A stretch of DNA of 64,000 nucleotides from Virgibacillus indicus (GTDB lineage: Bacteria > Bacillota > Bacilli > Bacillales > Amphibacillaceae), in NCBI RefSeq assembly GCF_002266285.1, contig NZ_NPMS01000005.1:124001-188000 (forward strand), written 5' to 3'. The notes under the pieces were generated by a model. It made no database searches, was not told the DNA's origin, and saw nothing but the letters and a program-made list of their open reading frames with translations. This document shows, piece after piece, positions 26,002 to 33,765 of this stretch (position 1 is its first letter; each line of letters opens with the position of its first letter). The position numbers and the translations under genes were made by a program.

Positions 26002-26166
26002 GTTGAGAGATAATTCCCTAAAGTTGAGAAACAATTGGAAAAGGTTGAGAGAAACCTACTTTTATACTTATTTTGTTTCAACATCCCTCTGGTTTCTCTC
26101 AACTCTAAAGGATTTTCTCTCAACTTTATTCATATATCTCTCAACTCTGTGACATTATCTCTCAAC
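26002..26166. repeat. 21-bp phased inverted array B (3 + 4 units)
   Basis: GTTGAGAGA cores start at 26002, 26023 (GTTGAGAAA) and 26044. Inverted TCTCTCAAC cores start at 26095, 26116, 26137 and 26158. Spacing in each arm is exactly 21 bp. It fills the 308-base gap between the hydrolase stop and the enolase-superfamily start, and artificially extends that reading frame upstream. Nothing else is seen in this gap. Confidence 0.9.
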
Positions 26167-26218
26167 TAAAGCACACTGCTCTGTAATTCCGCTGTTCCCG
26201 GAGGTCTGCGAACAACTT

Positions 26219-27256
26219 TTAAAGATAATCAACCCCAGTTGCCTCATGATCCAGCCATTTATCAAAAAATCGGTACGCCATCTCTCTGATATAGGAGGGA
26301 AAATCATGTTCCTCCGTTCCCAGCAATGAAATAAAACGATCCTTGCAGCCCATTGACTCGTAAAGTCTGGAAACATGCTGCAATCCTGATCCGATTGATT
26401 TCCAATGTGGAAAAATAGCGTCACACTGAGCGCTCCAGTTAAACAATGGCGCTGGAGCAGCAAGTGCTAAAATTTCATGAAACTCGAAGGGAATTTCTCC
26501 CTCATCAATCATTGCTGTCAACTTTGGGAAATGTGTGTACCAGTCACGCTCTGCCCACTGCTGTGGTCTGTAATCCCCGGTGAACGTCGAGAATCCGCAG
26601 CTGCTAACCACTGCTTTAATTCGATCATCCATCCCAGCTAAATAATAGGCATTATATCCGCCGAATGAATGACCGATTGCGCCAATCCGGTCCTCATCAA
26701 CTAAATCATGACCAATCAGGAATTCCAGACCCTGTTTATGGTCAGAAATGTTTTTTGCTGTTATAGACAGCCAGCTGGGGTTTTCTCTGTAAAAGACAGC
26801 AGTATGGAAAGATTTCTCATTTTCAATGATCCGCTCCCCAGCAGTCAAGGCATCCGGGACAAGAACGATATATCCTCTTTTAGCAAGTTCCATTGCGTAA
26901 TTTTGCTTGCCCTTCACTCTGTTGGTACTTATTGAATCTTTTCCAGCTTCAGCTGTACCATGCATTGCAATGACAGCCGCTGACTTTTTGTCAGATGCAC
27001 CATCGGGTATTAGCAAATATGCAGTAATTTCATCCCCATCTGCTGCGTTATAAGTTAGATGCTGTCGGATGAATCCATCTTCTTTAATTTCCGAATGAAT
27101 CTCTGTCAGTAATGGAGCATTATCCGGTATTTCACCAATCATCGACTGCCAGCGATTTAGGATATCAGCTCGTTTACTTATCCAGTTATTTTCCAATTCA
27201 GTTTCATCAATAAGTGACGGTATTCCCATTTCATTCAATTCATGTAATCGATACAT
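26219..27256 (-). CDS. Alpha/beta hydrolase (dienelactone hydrolase / acetyl-xylan-esterase-like)
   Basis: This 345-residue cytosolic protein has IAMHGTAEAGKDS for the oxyanion region, IGHSFGGYNAYYLAG (about 197-211) with the nucleophile Ser in GHSFGG, an APAPLFNWS segment before the acidic residue, and LLGTEEHDFPSYIREMAYRF with the catalytic His. It likely removes acyl groups from, or cleaves an ester or lactone of, a sugar taken up by the adjacent transporter. Its start overlaps the stop of the upstream Gfo/Idh gene by one base. Confidence 0.85.
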   Translation of the reverse strand: MYRLHELNEMGIPSLIDETELENNWISKRADILNRWQSMIGEIPDNAPLLTEIHSEIKEDGFIRQHLTYNAADGDEITAYLLIPDGASDKKSAAVIAMHGTAEAGKDSISTNRVKGKQNYAMELAKRGYIVLVPDALTAGERIIENEKSFHTAVFYRENPSWLSITAKNISDHKQGLEFLIGHDLVDEDRIGAIGHSFGGYNAYYLAGMDDRIKAVVSSCGFSTFTGDYRPQQWAERDWYTHFPKLTAMIDEGEIPFEFHEILALAAPAPLFNWSAQCDAIFPHWKSIGSGLQHVSRLYESMGCKDRFISLLGTEEHDFPSYIREMAYRFFDKWLDHEATGVDYL

Positions 27257-28296
27257 CAGCTGGATACTCCTTTATCCCTATGGCTTTCAAATGGATGGAA
27301 CTCTGATAAAATCACTTCATTTCCCGTCCGGGCAGATTCATAAACAGCCAGAATTATTTCCACAGATTTTCGCGCCTCCATTCCGGATATCATCGGTTCA
27401 CGATCATTAATAATAGCTTCAACCATGTCATTTATAATGATTGCATGCCCATCATGATCAGGAAGCGGCAGCTGTGGTGCAGCCAGCTGGTTTGTCATAG
27501 ACTCCCAGATTTCCACTTTTGAATCTGTAACCTTAAGTGTTCCTTCATCACCATTTATCTCAATACTTGTTTCCTGTTCTGGATAAACCGATGTAGCTCC
27601 TTGAATTGTTCCAATTGCCCCATTCTTAAATTTTAAAATCGCTGCAGCAGTATCCTCCACTTCAATATCTTTTCTTGTAAGCGTTCCAGTATAAGCTTTA
27701 ACACTTACCACTTCTCCACCAATCCACTGCAAAAGGTCAATCCCATGAACCCCCTGATTCATTAGTGCTCCTCCACCATCAAGCTCCCACTTTCCCCGCC
27801 ATCCAGCACTGGCATAGTATTCATCCGACCGATAATATTTTAAATAGGCATTGATCATCATCATGCCGCCGATTGCGCCTGAATCCAGATTATTTTTAGC
27901 CTCCAGAAAATGCGGCAATGTTCTGCGCTGAAAGACAGAACCTAATTTCACTCCTGCTTGTTTGCATGCATTGATCATCAGATCCATATTCCGAAAAGTA
28001 ATATCCAATGGTTTTTCACTTAAAATATGCTTTCCCATCTCTGCACATTTAACGGCAAACCTCGCATGCATTCCGCTTGGGACACACAGACATACCACAT
28101 CAATTGGTTCTAAAAGCATCGCTTCATAGTCTGTAAATACTTTATTTATATTGTAGTCGTGTGCAAATTTTTCTGCTTTCTCCTTATCAATATCGGCAAC
28201 TGCCGCAAGCTCGGCAGTTGGATTTTCCTGAATTGCTTTTGCATGTAATGGCGCTAATATACCAGCACCGATAATCCCAAATCGAACCTGCTTCAT
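27256..28296 (-). CDS. Gfo/Idh/MocA family oxidoreductase
   Basis: This 346-residue enzyme has cofactor loop GIIGAGILAPLHAKAI (residues 7-22) and EKP motif HILSEKPLDITF. The catalytic segment is GGGALMNQGVHGIDLLQWIGG, with Asn in place of the usual Asp before the helix but the His kept. This subgroup is common in sugar operons. It lies within the second ABC operon, 15 bases downstream of another Gfo/Idh gene. Confidence 0.9.
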   Translation of the reverse strand: MKQVRFGIIGAGILAPLHAKAIQENPTAELAAVADIDKEKAEKFAHDYNINKVFTDYEAMLLEPIDVVCLCVPSGMHARFAVKCAEMGKHILSEKPLDITFRNMDLMINACKQAGVKLGSVFQRRTLPHFLEAKNNLDSGAIGGMMMINAYLKYYRSDEYYASAGWRGKWELDGGGALMNQGVHGIDLLQWIGGEVVSVKAYTGTLTRKDIEVEDTAAAILKFKNGAIGTIQGATSVYPEQETSIEINGDEGTLKVTDSKVEIWESMTNQLAAPQLPLPDHDGHAIIINDMVEAIINDREPMISGMEARKSVEIILAVYESARTGNEVILSEFHPFESHRDKGVSS

Positions 28297-28311
28297 TTAA
28301 TCACCCTGACT

Positions 28312-29211
28312 TTAAATAAATACGGATTTCCCCGAGATTCTGCTTTCATTAGCCGCTTCTATAAAACGGATAAGCTCCCTGGTCTCACTCAACGCAACTG
28401 GCGATTCGCCACTATGGAAAAAACCCATAATTTGTTCGAGCAGACTAACATAAAAAGGCTTTTGATTTTTGTTAATAGAAACAAATTCGGAAGCCTCTTC
28501 AAAATGAATCATTGCTCCAAATTGGCTATTTCCTTTTCGATTTCCTCTAATCGTTCCAATGCGGCCATCTTTCCAGTAACCTGTGAGCACATCATGATCC
28601 TCGTTTGCCGCAGAAATCACCTTTTCAGCTCCTTCACCTAATATTGCTAAAAGCATTTCAACTGCATGGATTCCATACCAAAAAAAGCCTGGCTGCTTTT
28701 CCTGGATTTCCATCGGCCCGAAGCAATCTGCTCCAATTATTTTCCCCTTTTCATACTGGTCAAGAACAGATGTCAGCCCTTCTGCAAAGCGCAGTGCTGA
28801 TGTACTCATAATCGGTGTTCCATACTCCCTTGACAGCTTGATCATTTCGTCAGCATCTGCTGAATTTAAAGCGAAAGGCTTATCAATAAATACCGGTTTT
28901 CGATAAGGAATAATTTTCCTTAGTTGTTCCAGATGCTGTGCTCCATCCACAGACTCTAATAAAATAGCAGCACTATTTTCTGCTGTTTCTTCAATGGTAT
29001 CAGTAATCTCCACATCATAATCTTTAATCTGCTTTGTAAACCCCTCTACACGGGAAATGCTCAAATCAAAATCCGGAGAACCGCCTGGAAACGCAGTGAC
29101 AACTTTTCCGCCTTTTATATGATCCTTTTCATTTTCATCATTCAGTAATTTAGTAAAAGCGACTGCATGCGAGGTATCCAAACCTATCATGCCAATCCTC
29201 AAATCTCTCAT
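28312..29211 (-). CDS. Divergent Gfo/Idh/MocA family protein
   Basis: This 299-residue protein has RIGMIGLDTSHAVAFTKLL instead of a standard Rossmann loop, and FIDKPFALNSADADEM in place of the EKP motif. The rest of the fold (SALRFAEGLTS, FWYGIHAVEMLLAILG) follows the family pattern, with His kept in the helix. It is shorter than the usual 330-360. It may use a different cofactor mode or be a partner protein of the adjacent Gfo/Idh. Ribosome binding site AGGCGGG. Confidence 0.8.
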   Translation of the reverse strand: MRDLRIGMIGLDTSHAVAFTKLLNDENEKDHIKGGKVVTAFPGGSPDFDLSISRVEGFTKQIKDYDVEITDTIEETAENSAAILLESVDGAQHLEQLRKIIPYRKPVFIDKPFALNSADADEMIKLSREYGTPIMSTSALRFAEGLTSVLDQYEKGKIIGADCFGPMEIQEKQPGFFWYGIHAVEMLLAILGEGAEKVISAANEDHDVLTGYWKDGRIGTIRGNRKGNSQFGAMIHFEEASEFVSINKNQKPFYVSLLEQIMGFFHSGESPVALSETRELIRFIEAANESRISGKSVFI

Positions 29212-29238
29212 GATTACCCGCCTTTCCTGATCTGCTGG

Positions 29239-30042
29239 CTACTTCAACCCAGACATCTGGATTCCTTCCGTAAAATAGCGCTGGAAGAATAAGAAAATCA
29301 GAAATGTCGGGATAAACGAAAGTGTCGAACCTGCCATTTCTACTCCAAAATCTCCTTCTTTCCCTAATAAGGATGCAAGACCCACTGTAACGGGGAACAT
29401 TTCTTCCTTCGTCATGTAGATTAAAGGCTGGAATAGATCGTTCCAGTTGGAAATGAAAGCGAAAGTACCAACTGTTGCAACAACCGGCACAGACAATGGC
29501 AATATTACCTTAAAGAAAACTTTAATGTCATTTGCACCATCAATACGGGCTGCTTCTTCCAGATCATTCGGTATACTTTGAAGAAACTGCCGTACCAGAA
29601 ACACACCCATAATCCCCCAAAGCTCAGGAATAATTAATGCCCAGTATGTGTTAATCCAGCCAAAATCAGCGAACATAATATATTTAGGGATAATTAATAG
29701 CTGCTGCGGAATCATGATAACAGCCATAAAAATCCAGAAAATGGCCTCTCTGCCAGGGAACTGCTTCTTGGCAAAAATGTAACCGAGAATTGCACAAAAC
29801 AGCATTTGGCTGAATACCGGGATTATCGTAATAACAACCGAGTTAAATATCCATCTTAAAAAGATTCCATTATTGAACAAGTAAACATAGTTTGACCATG
29901 TAGGATCTTCCGGTATCCAGAAAAGCGGATCAAGCAATGCATATTTCATATCTTTAAATGATCCAAATACCATGATCACAAATGGCAGCAAAAAACTAAA
30001 ACCCAATATAATTAAAGCAATGTATGCTATAACCTTTTTCAC
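29239..30042 (-). CDS. Carbohydrate ABC transporter permease (MalG type)
   Basis: This 267-residue permease has six predicted membrane segments. EEAARIDGANDIKVFFKVI is the EAA loop that docks the ATPase (about residue 160). Its pattern of LPLSVPVVATVGTFAFISNW near 180-205 is typical of MalG. It works with the next upstream permease and the lipoprotein at 31106. Length and motifs are normal. Confidence 0.93.
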   Translation of the reverse strand: MKKVIAYIALIILGFSFLLPFVIMVFGSFKDMKYALLDPLFWIPEDPTWSNYVYLFNNGIFLRWIFNSVVITIIPVFSQMLFCAILGYIFAKKQFPGREAIFWIFMAVIMIPQQLLIIPKYIMFADFGWINTYWALIIPELWGIMGVFLVRQFLQSIPNDLEEAARIDGANDIKVFFKVILPLSVPVVATVGTFAFISNWNDLFQPLIYMTKEEMFPVTVGLASLLGKEGDFGVEMAGSTLSFIPTFLIFLFFQRYFTEGIQMSGLK

Positions 30043-30075
30043 TATTTATTCTCCCTTCCAAAACGAGCAGTGTCA

Positions 30076-31026
30076 TTAATACAGCGACGTTTCTTTACCC
30101 AAGTATTTTCTTTGAATCAGTGAAACTACTAAGATAATAAAGAACAACGCATAGGAAAGAACTGCTGCATAGCTTAGATTAAGTCCTGCAAATCCTTGCT
30201 GGTACAGGTAAAACACTATTGTTGTCGTTGAGTAGTTTGGTCCTCCACCTGTAAGCAGGAAGGTTGAATCAAAGATTTGAAACGAACCAATTGTTGTTAT
30301 GATCGCCACATAGAAGTGTATCGGCTTCAGCAGCGGAAAAGTGATCGTCCAGAAAATCCGAAAGGCAGAAGCCCCATCAATCTTTGCTGCTTCATAAAGC
30401 TGCTTTGGTATCGATTGCAAACCCGCAAAATAATAAATCATTGTACTTCCGGCAACTTTAAAGACACTTAAACCTGCCAGCACCATAAGCGCCTGGCCAG
30501 AATCTGCCAAAAACAACTGTGGGTCAATTCCTATGAAGCTTATGATCCAGTTGACCATACCAGTTTCTGTACCGCGGAATAGCCATCCCCAGATTCCTGC
30601 AATAATAACAAATGAAGTTACTACTGGAAGGAAAAATATCCCTTTGAAAAATCCGCCGAATTTTACCCCAGAATTAATGATTAATGCCAAAAGCAATCCT
30701 AAAGCCATCGTCGGAACAATATAGTAAATGGAAAACAATACTGTATTCCAAATCGCTTTCCACGCTAATTTATCATTAAAAAATGCTATCCAGTGCTTCA
30801 GTCCAACAAACTCAGGATCACCAATTATTTTCCAATCCAGAAACGTGAGGACTAAACTGAATCCAAATGGATAGACCTGAAAAACCAAAAAGTGAATCAA
30901 TGTAGGAATAAGAAAAATATAAACAATAGCATTTTTATCCCATTGACGCTTGGCCCTTTCTTTAAATGGCAGCTTTTTCTTTCCATTTTTTTGAATTCCC
31001 TCTTCTTTTTGTTTCAGTGTTATCAC
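30076..31026 (-). CDS. Carbohydrate ABC transporter permease (MalF type)
   Basis: This 316-residue permease has a basic N-terminus (about 35 residues rich in Lys) and six membrane segments. The EAA loop is YEAAKIDGASAFRIFWTITF (around 215), and LTGGGPNYSTTT is the conserved post-loop motif. There is no enlarged external loop, unlike the permease at 2268. The start codon appears to be GTG, with AGG abutting it, so the start is slightly uncertain. Confidence 0.92.
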   Translation of the reverse strand: MITLKQKEEGIQKNGKKKLPFKERAKRQWDKNAIVYIFLIPTLIHFLVFQVYPFGFSLVLTFLDWKIIGDPEFVGLKHWIAFFNDKLAWKAIWNTVLFSIYYIVPTMALGLLLALIINSGVKFGGFFKGIFFLPVVTSFVIIAGIWGWLFRGTETGMVNWIISFIGIDPQLFLADSGQALMVLAGLSVFKVAGSTMIYYFAGLQSIPKQLYEAAKIDGASAFRIFWTITFPLLKPIHFYVAIITTIGSFQIFDSTFLLTGGGPNYSTTTIVFYLYQQGFAGLNLSYAAVLSYALFFIILVVSLIQRKYLGKETSLY

Positions 31027-31047
31027 CTATTTCATATGTAAGTTAGC

Positions 31048-31093
31048 AGCAGAGAGTCCCATCACTATAATTGAGTAACAAGAACTCCCTGCT
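31048..31093 (-). other. Intercistronic stem-loop after the second binding-protein gene
   Basis: AGCAGGGAGT pairs with ACTCTCTGCT (one G-U) on the minus strand around a 26-base loop, with no T-run behind it. It lies between the lipoprotein stop and the first permease. It probably protects the 3' end of the binding-protein mRNA. Confidence 0.5.
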
Positions 31094-31105
31094 CCTTAAA
31101 ACCTG

Positions 31106-32368
31106 CTATTTAGCCAATTCTGCTTCAATTGCCTCAGCTGCTGCATCCGCTGCTTCCTGTGGTGTTTTCTCACCTGCCATCATTGATTGCACTTCAGCCT
31201 GAATGGAAGGCATAATGGTACGGCCAATTGGATGTATTACTCCAGGCAAAGCGTATTGTGTATACTCCGCAAGCTGACCTAAATATTTTTCATCATCAAA
31301 AATATCCTTCGCAGATTCCCTTGTAGGAATATACTGAGTAATTGTATTGAATTTTCTTTGACTTTCAGCATTTGTAGCTACTTTTATAAACTCAGCTGCT
31401 GCATCCGGATTATCACTGTTTGATGGAACAACGAACATTCCTGTTGTACCATAGGTTAATTGTTCTTTATTCTTAAGTGGCGGTGCAATGACAAAATCTA
31501 ACCCACTTTCTTCTAAATTCGTTAAGGATATCCCTGAACCCTGCACTGCCAGAATATCGCCTGCATTCCATAGTGCATCATGATTCATCGCAGTAATCGA
31601 ATCTTCAGGAATCCAGCCGTTATCATACATTTTTTTAACAAATTCAAAGGCTTCTACGCCTGCTTCATTGTTGATCATAACCTCGTCATCCTGTGTGATA
31701 ACTTCTCCACCAGCCTGCCAAAGGAAAGGATATAATGTTCCGTTCATGGATCCTCCACCCTGGTAGCTCATGGCATAAAATCCTTCTTCTTTTGCTTTTT
31801 TAGCCCATTCTTCAAATTCGCTCCATGTAGCCGGAAGGTTTTCAGGGTCTTCGCCAATCGCTTCAACTACTTCAACATTGTAGAAATAAGTATAAGCCTC
31901 CTGAAGAATTGGCAGCCCGTATGTTTTATCCTGCCATTTTGTTGAAACAAGAGCAGTATCCACAAAATCGTCCATATTATTGTCTTCCAAGTATGGATCA
32001 AGTTCTAACAGCATACCTTCATCAGCATATTGCGGCATTTGATCCGGGATTGCATAAAAGACATCCGGTCCGTTATTCGCTGCCAGAGCAGTCAATACTT
32101 TCTGGTCACGGTTAGCCCATGGAATCGTTTCAATTGTTACATCTACATCGAATTCCTCATTATAAGAAGCAATTATTTCATCCCACATAGCACTTTCTGC
32201 TTCTGCATCAGCAGTATATGGATGAACCCAAACAGTTATTTCACCTGATACTTCGCCGTCACCGCCGCCTTCTCCATCACCGGAACCGGTTGCCTCTTCA
32301 TCTGAACTGCACGCAGCCAGAACCAGTCCCAGGATCAAGAACAATACTAGAAAACTAAATTTCTTCAT
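31106..32368 (-). CDS. Extracellular sugar-binding lipoprotein of second ABC importer
   Basis: This 420-residue solute-binding protein starts with a lipoprotein signal (MKKFSFL, then LGLVLAACSSDEEATG), lipidated at Cys20. A short Gly/Asp/Glu-rich linker follows, then the two-lobed fold with EITVWVHPYTADAEAES and GTTGMFVVPSNSDNPDAAAE typical of family 1 binders. It is the first gene of the operon and faces YesL across a 356-base regulatory gap. The sugar is unknown; the operon enzymes suggest an acylated or keto/uronic sugar. Confidence 0.92.
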   Translation of the reverse strand: MKKFSFLVLFLILGLVLAACSSDEEATGSGDGEGGGDGEVSGEITVWVHPYTADAEAESAMWDEIIASYNEEFDVDVTIETIPWANRDQKVLTALAANNGPDVFYAIPDQMPQYADEGMLLELDPYLEDNNMDDFVDTALVSTKWQDKTYGLPILQEAYTYFYNVEVVEAIGEDPENLPATWSEFEEWAKKAKEEGFYAMSYQGGGSMNGTLYPFLWQAGGEVITQDDEVMINNEAGVEAFEFVKKMYDNGWIPEDSITAMNHDALWNAGDILAVQGSGISLTNLEESGLDFVIAPPLKNKEQLTYGTTGMFVVPSNSDNPDAAAEFIKVATNAESQRKFNTITQYIPTRESAKDIFDDEKYLGQLAEYTQYALPGVIHPIGRTIMPSIQAEVQSMMAGEKTPQEAADAAAEAIEAELAK

Positions 32369-32477
32369 TAACTAAAACCCCTCTCTGATTTTTGTTTTCA
32401 AATTTTAAAAGCTTTCTCGCAGTTAATCCCCCACCTCCTTCATCGTTATGCTGCTGCATATAAATACTGCATTGCAT

Positions 32478-32491
32478 TGTAAGCGTTGACA
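32478..32491. promoter_or_regulatory. CcpA cre-like site
   Basis: TGTAAGCGTTGACA fits the cre consensus TGWNANCGNTNWCA at every defined position. It lies downstream of the importer promoters, so CcpA binding would block elongation when glucose is abundant. Not tested; LacI-type sites share the pattern. Confidence 0.6.
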
Positions 32492-32537
32492 TTGCTTTGC
32501 ACAGACTTGCAGAAAGCATTTTTTAATTATACTAGTT

Positions 32538-32605
32538 TCATTGAAAGATTGTTAACTTAATATTATGTTTTTTTCAGACAAGAGACAAGTCTCTAAATTG
32601 TCTTT
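32538..32605 (-). promoter_or_regulatory. Second ABC operon promoter with AAGAC-GTCTT operator
   Basis: On the minus strand -35 TTGTCT (32588-32583) and -10 TAATAT (32565-32560) are 17 bases apart. The -35 is centred in AGAGAC-AA-GTCTCT (32581-32594), and the TGTCTTT half-site (32599-32605) is 14.5 bp from the dyad centre. This is the same geometry as at 23184-23229. A second, consensus-like -10 (TATAAT) lies about 30 bases closer to the gene, with TTAACA 18 bases before it. The rest of the 356-base gap holds the cre-like site and the YesL promoter. Confidence 0.7.
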
Positions 32606-32670
32606 AAATAACAAAGTGATGAAAAATTGCTAACTGTATTATTACTGCTGATTTGACTTTGATTATAGAT

Positions 32671-32700
32671 TTGCATTTTTAAAAGCAGGTAACGTATAGT
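32671..32700 (+). promoter_or_regulatory. Promoter of the YesL gene
   Basis: TTGCAT (32671-32676) and TATAGT (32695-32700) are 18 bases apart, 25 bases before the likely start codon. AAGGAG follows at 32711-32716. Confidence 0.5.
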
Positions 32701-32724
32701 TAAATCATTGAAGGAGTGAATGTT

Positions 32725-33339
32725 TTGGGCGGATGGGACAAATTTAATACCATTGCAATGTGGATGCTTAAAATCGCGTATCTGAATTTGCTGTGGATTC
32801 TTTTCACATTTACAGGACTGATTGTTTTCGGTCTGTTTCCAGCTACAGGAAGCATGTTTGAGATTGTAAGAAAGTGGATGAATCAGGAAAGAGATGTAAG
32901 AATCTTTCACGAGTTTTGGAAGAATTACAGGAAAGAGTTTATTAGATTGAATGGATTTGCGTTGATCTTTATCGCGGTTGGATATTTTCTTTATTATGAT
33001 ATTACATTTCTGAGAATAAACTCCGGGGAATTCCAGCTGCTGATCCCTGTATTGATTTTTATCGGTGTTTCCTATTTCATCACGCTGTTATTCTTTTTTC
33101 CGGTCTATGTGCATTTCGACTTAAAATTCTTTCAGTATATTAAACAATCCTTTTTAATTGCAATGACCTCCCCACTGGAGATCCTGCTAATGATCATATC
33201 GGTCATCGCTTTGTATATTGCTGTTCTGTTTTTACCGGGAATTATACCATTGTTTACAGGGAGTGTACTGGCAATTGCAATAACATTTCTGAGCAAGCGG
33301 GCATTCCGGAGAATTGAAAGAAAAAAAGGACTATTGTAA
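32725..33339 (+). CDS. yesL: YesL/DUF624 family membrane protein
   Basis: This protein of about 204 residues has 4-5 hydrophobic segments, starting with AYLNLLWILFTFTGLIVFGL and then FPATGSMFEIVRKWM, the typical YesL pattern. DUF624 proteins are regularly encoded beside sugar ABC importers (B. subtilis YesL lies in the rhamnogalacturonan region), but their biochemical role is not established. I place the start at TTG 32725, 8 bases after AAGGAG. GTG at 32716 overlaps that site. It is divergent from the lipoprotein gene. Confidence 0.82.
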   Translation: MGGWDKFNTIAMWMLKIAYLNLLWILFTFTGLIVFGLFPATGSMFEIVRKWMNQERDVRIFHEFWKNYRKEFIRLNGFALIFIAVGYFLYYDITFLRINSGEFQLLIPVLIFIGVSYFITLLFFFPVYVHFDLKFFQYIKQSFLIAMTSPLEILLMIISVIALYIAVLFLPGIIPLFTGSVLAIAITFLSKRAFRRIERKKGLL

Positions 33340-33475
33340 ATGAGGAATTGTACAAGTTAAACTTGGCTTAACCTCAAGCTTTAATGGCGGAATTCCTATT
33401 CAGCGAAAAAAATGATTTTTGTCTGCGAAGCAAATGCATCGAACTATTCCTTGTGCACTTATAAAGAATATCTTT

Positions 33476-33507
33476 AAGGTTTGGCTATCTAAGCCAAACC
33501 TTTTTTT
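33476..33507 (+). terminator. Strong rho-independent terminator downstream of YesL
   Basis: AAGGTTTGGCT pairs with AGCCAAACCTT around a 5-base loop, followed by seven T. It lies 136 bases after the YesL stop. The stretch between shows no ORF. Confidence 0.88.
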
Positions 33508-33557
33508 CGTGACTTTTCTACCACTGTATTCATAGGTATATAACCCATATAACATTA

Positions 33558-33643
33558 CGACTAATTAAAGACTTGTTTATTGGCAAAAATAATTTAACAA
33601 TATTACCAATAGAGATAATAGTCAAAATTTGTAAGCGTTTCCC
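33558..33643 (+). promoter_or_regulatory. Possible promoter of the propeller genes, with a weak AAGAC-type site and a cre-like site
   Basis: AAAGACTTGTTT (33567-33578) resembles the minus-strand reading of the AAGAC-N2-GTCTT operators. A GAC half-site (33559-33561) is at the same offset as in the two strong sites. TTGTTT and AACAAT (33596-33601) are 17 bases apart. TGTAAGCGTTTCCC (33630-33643) is a cre match at 12 of 14 positions. The -10 is poor, so this is tentative. Nothing else is seen in 33508-33765. Confidence 0.4.
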
Positions 33644-33765
33644 TTTTTATCGAAAATCATATTAGTAATAGGAAAATATTGTAGAAAAGAGGGTGGAAAT
33701 CTGCAAAACGATCAAGATTGCCAAAACTGAGTTTGAAAAATACCTTAGCAGGAGGATTGAACTAA

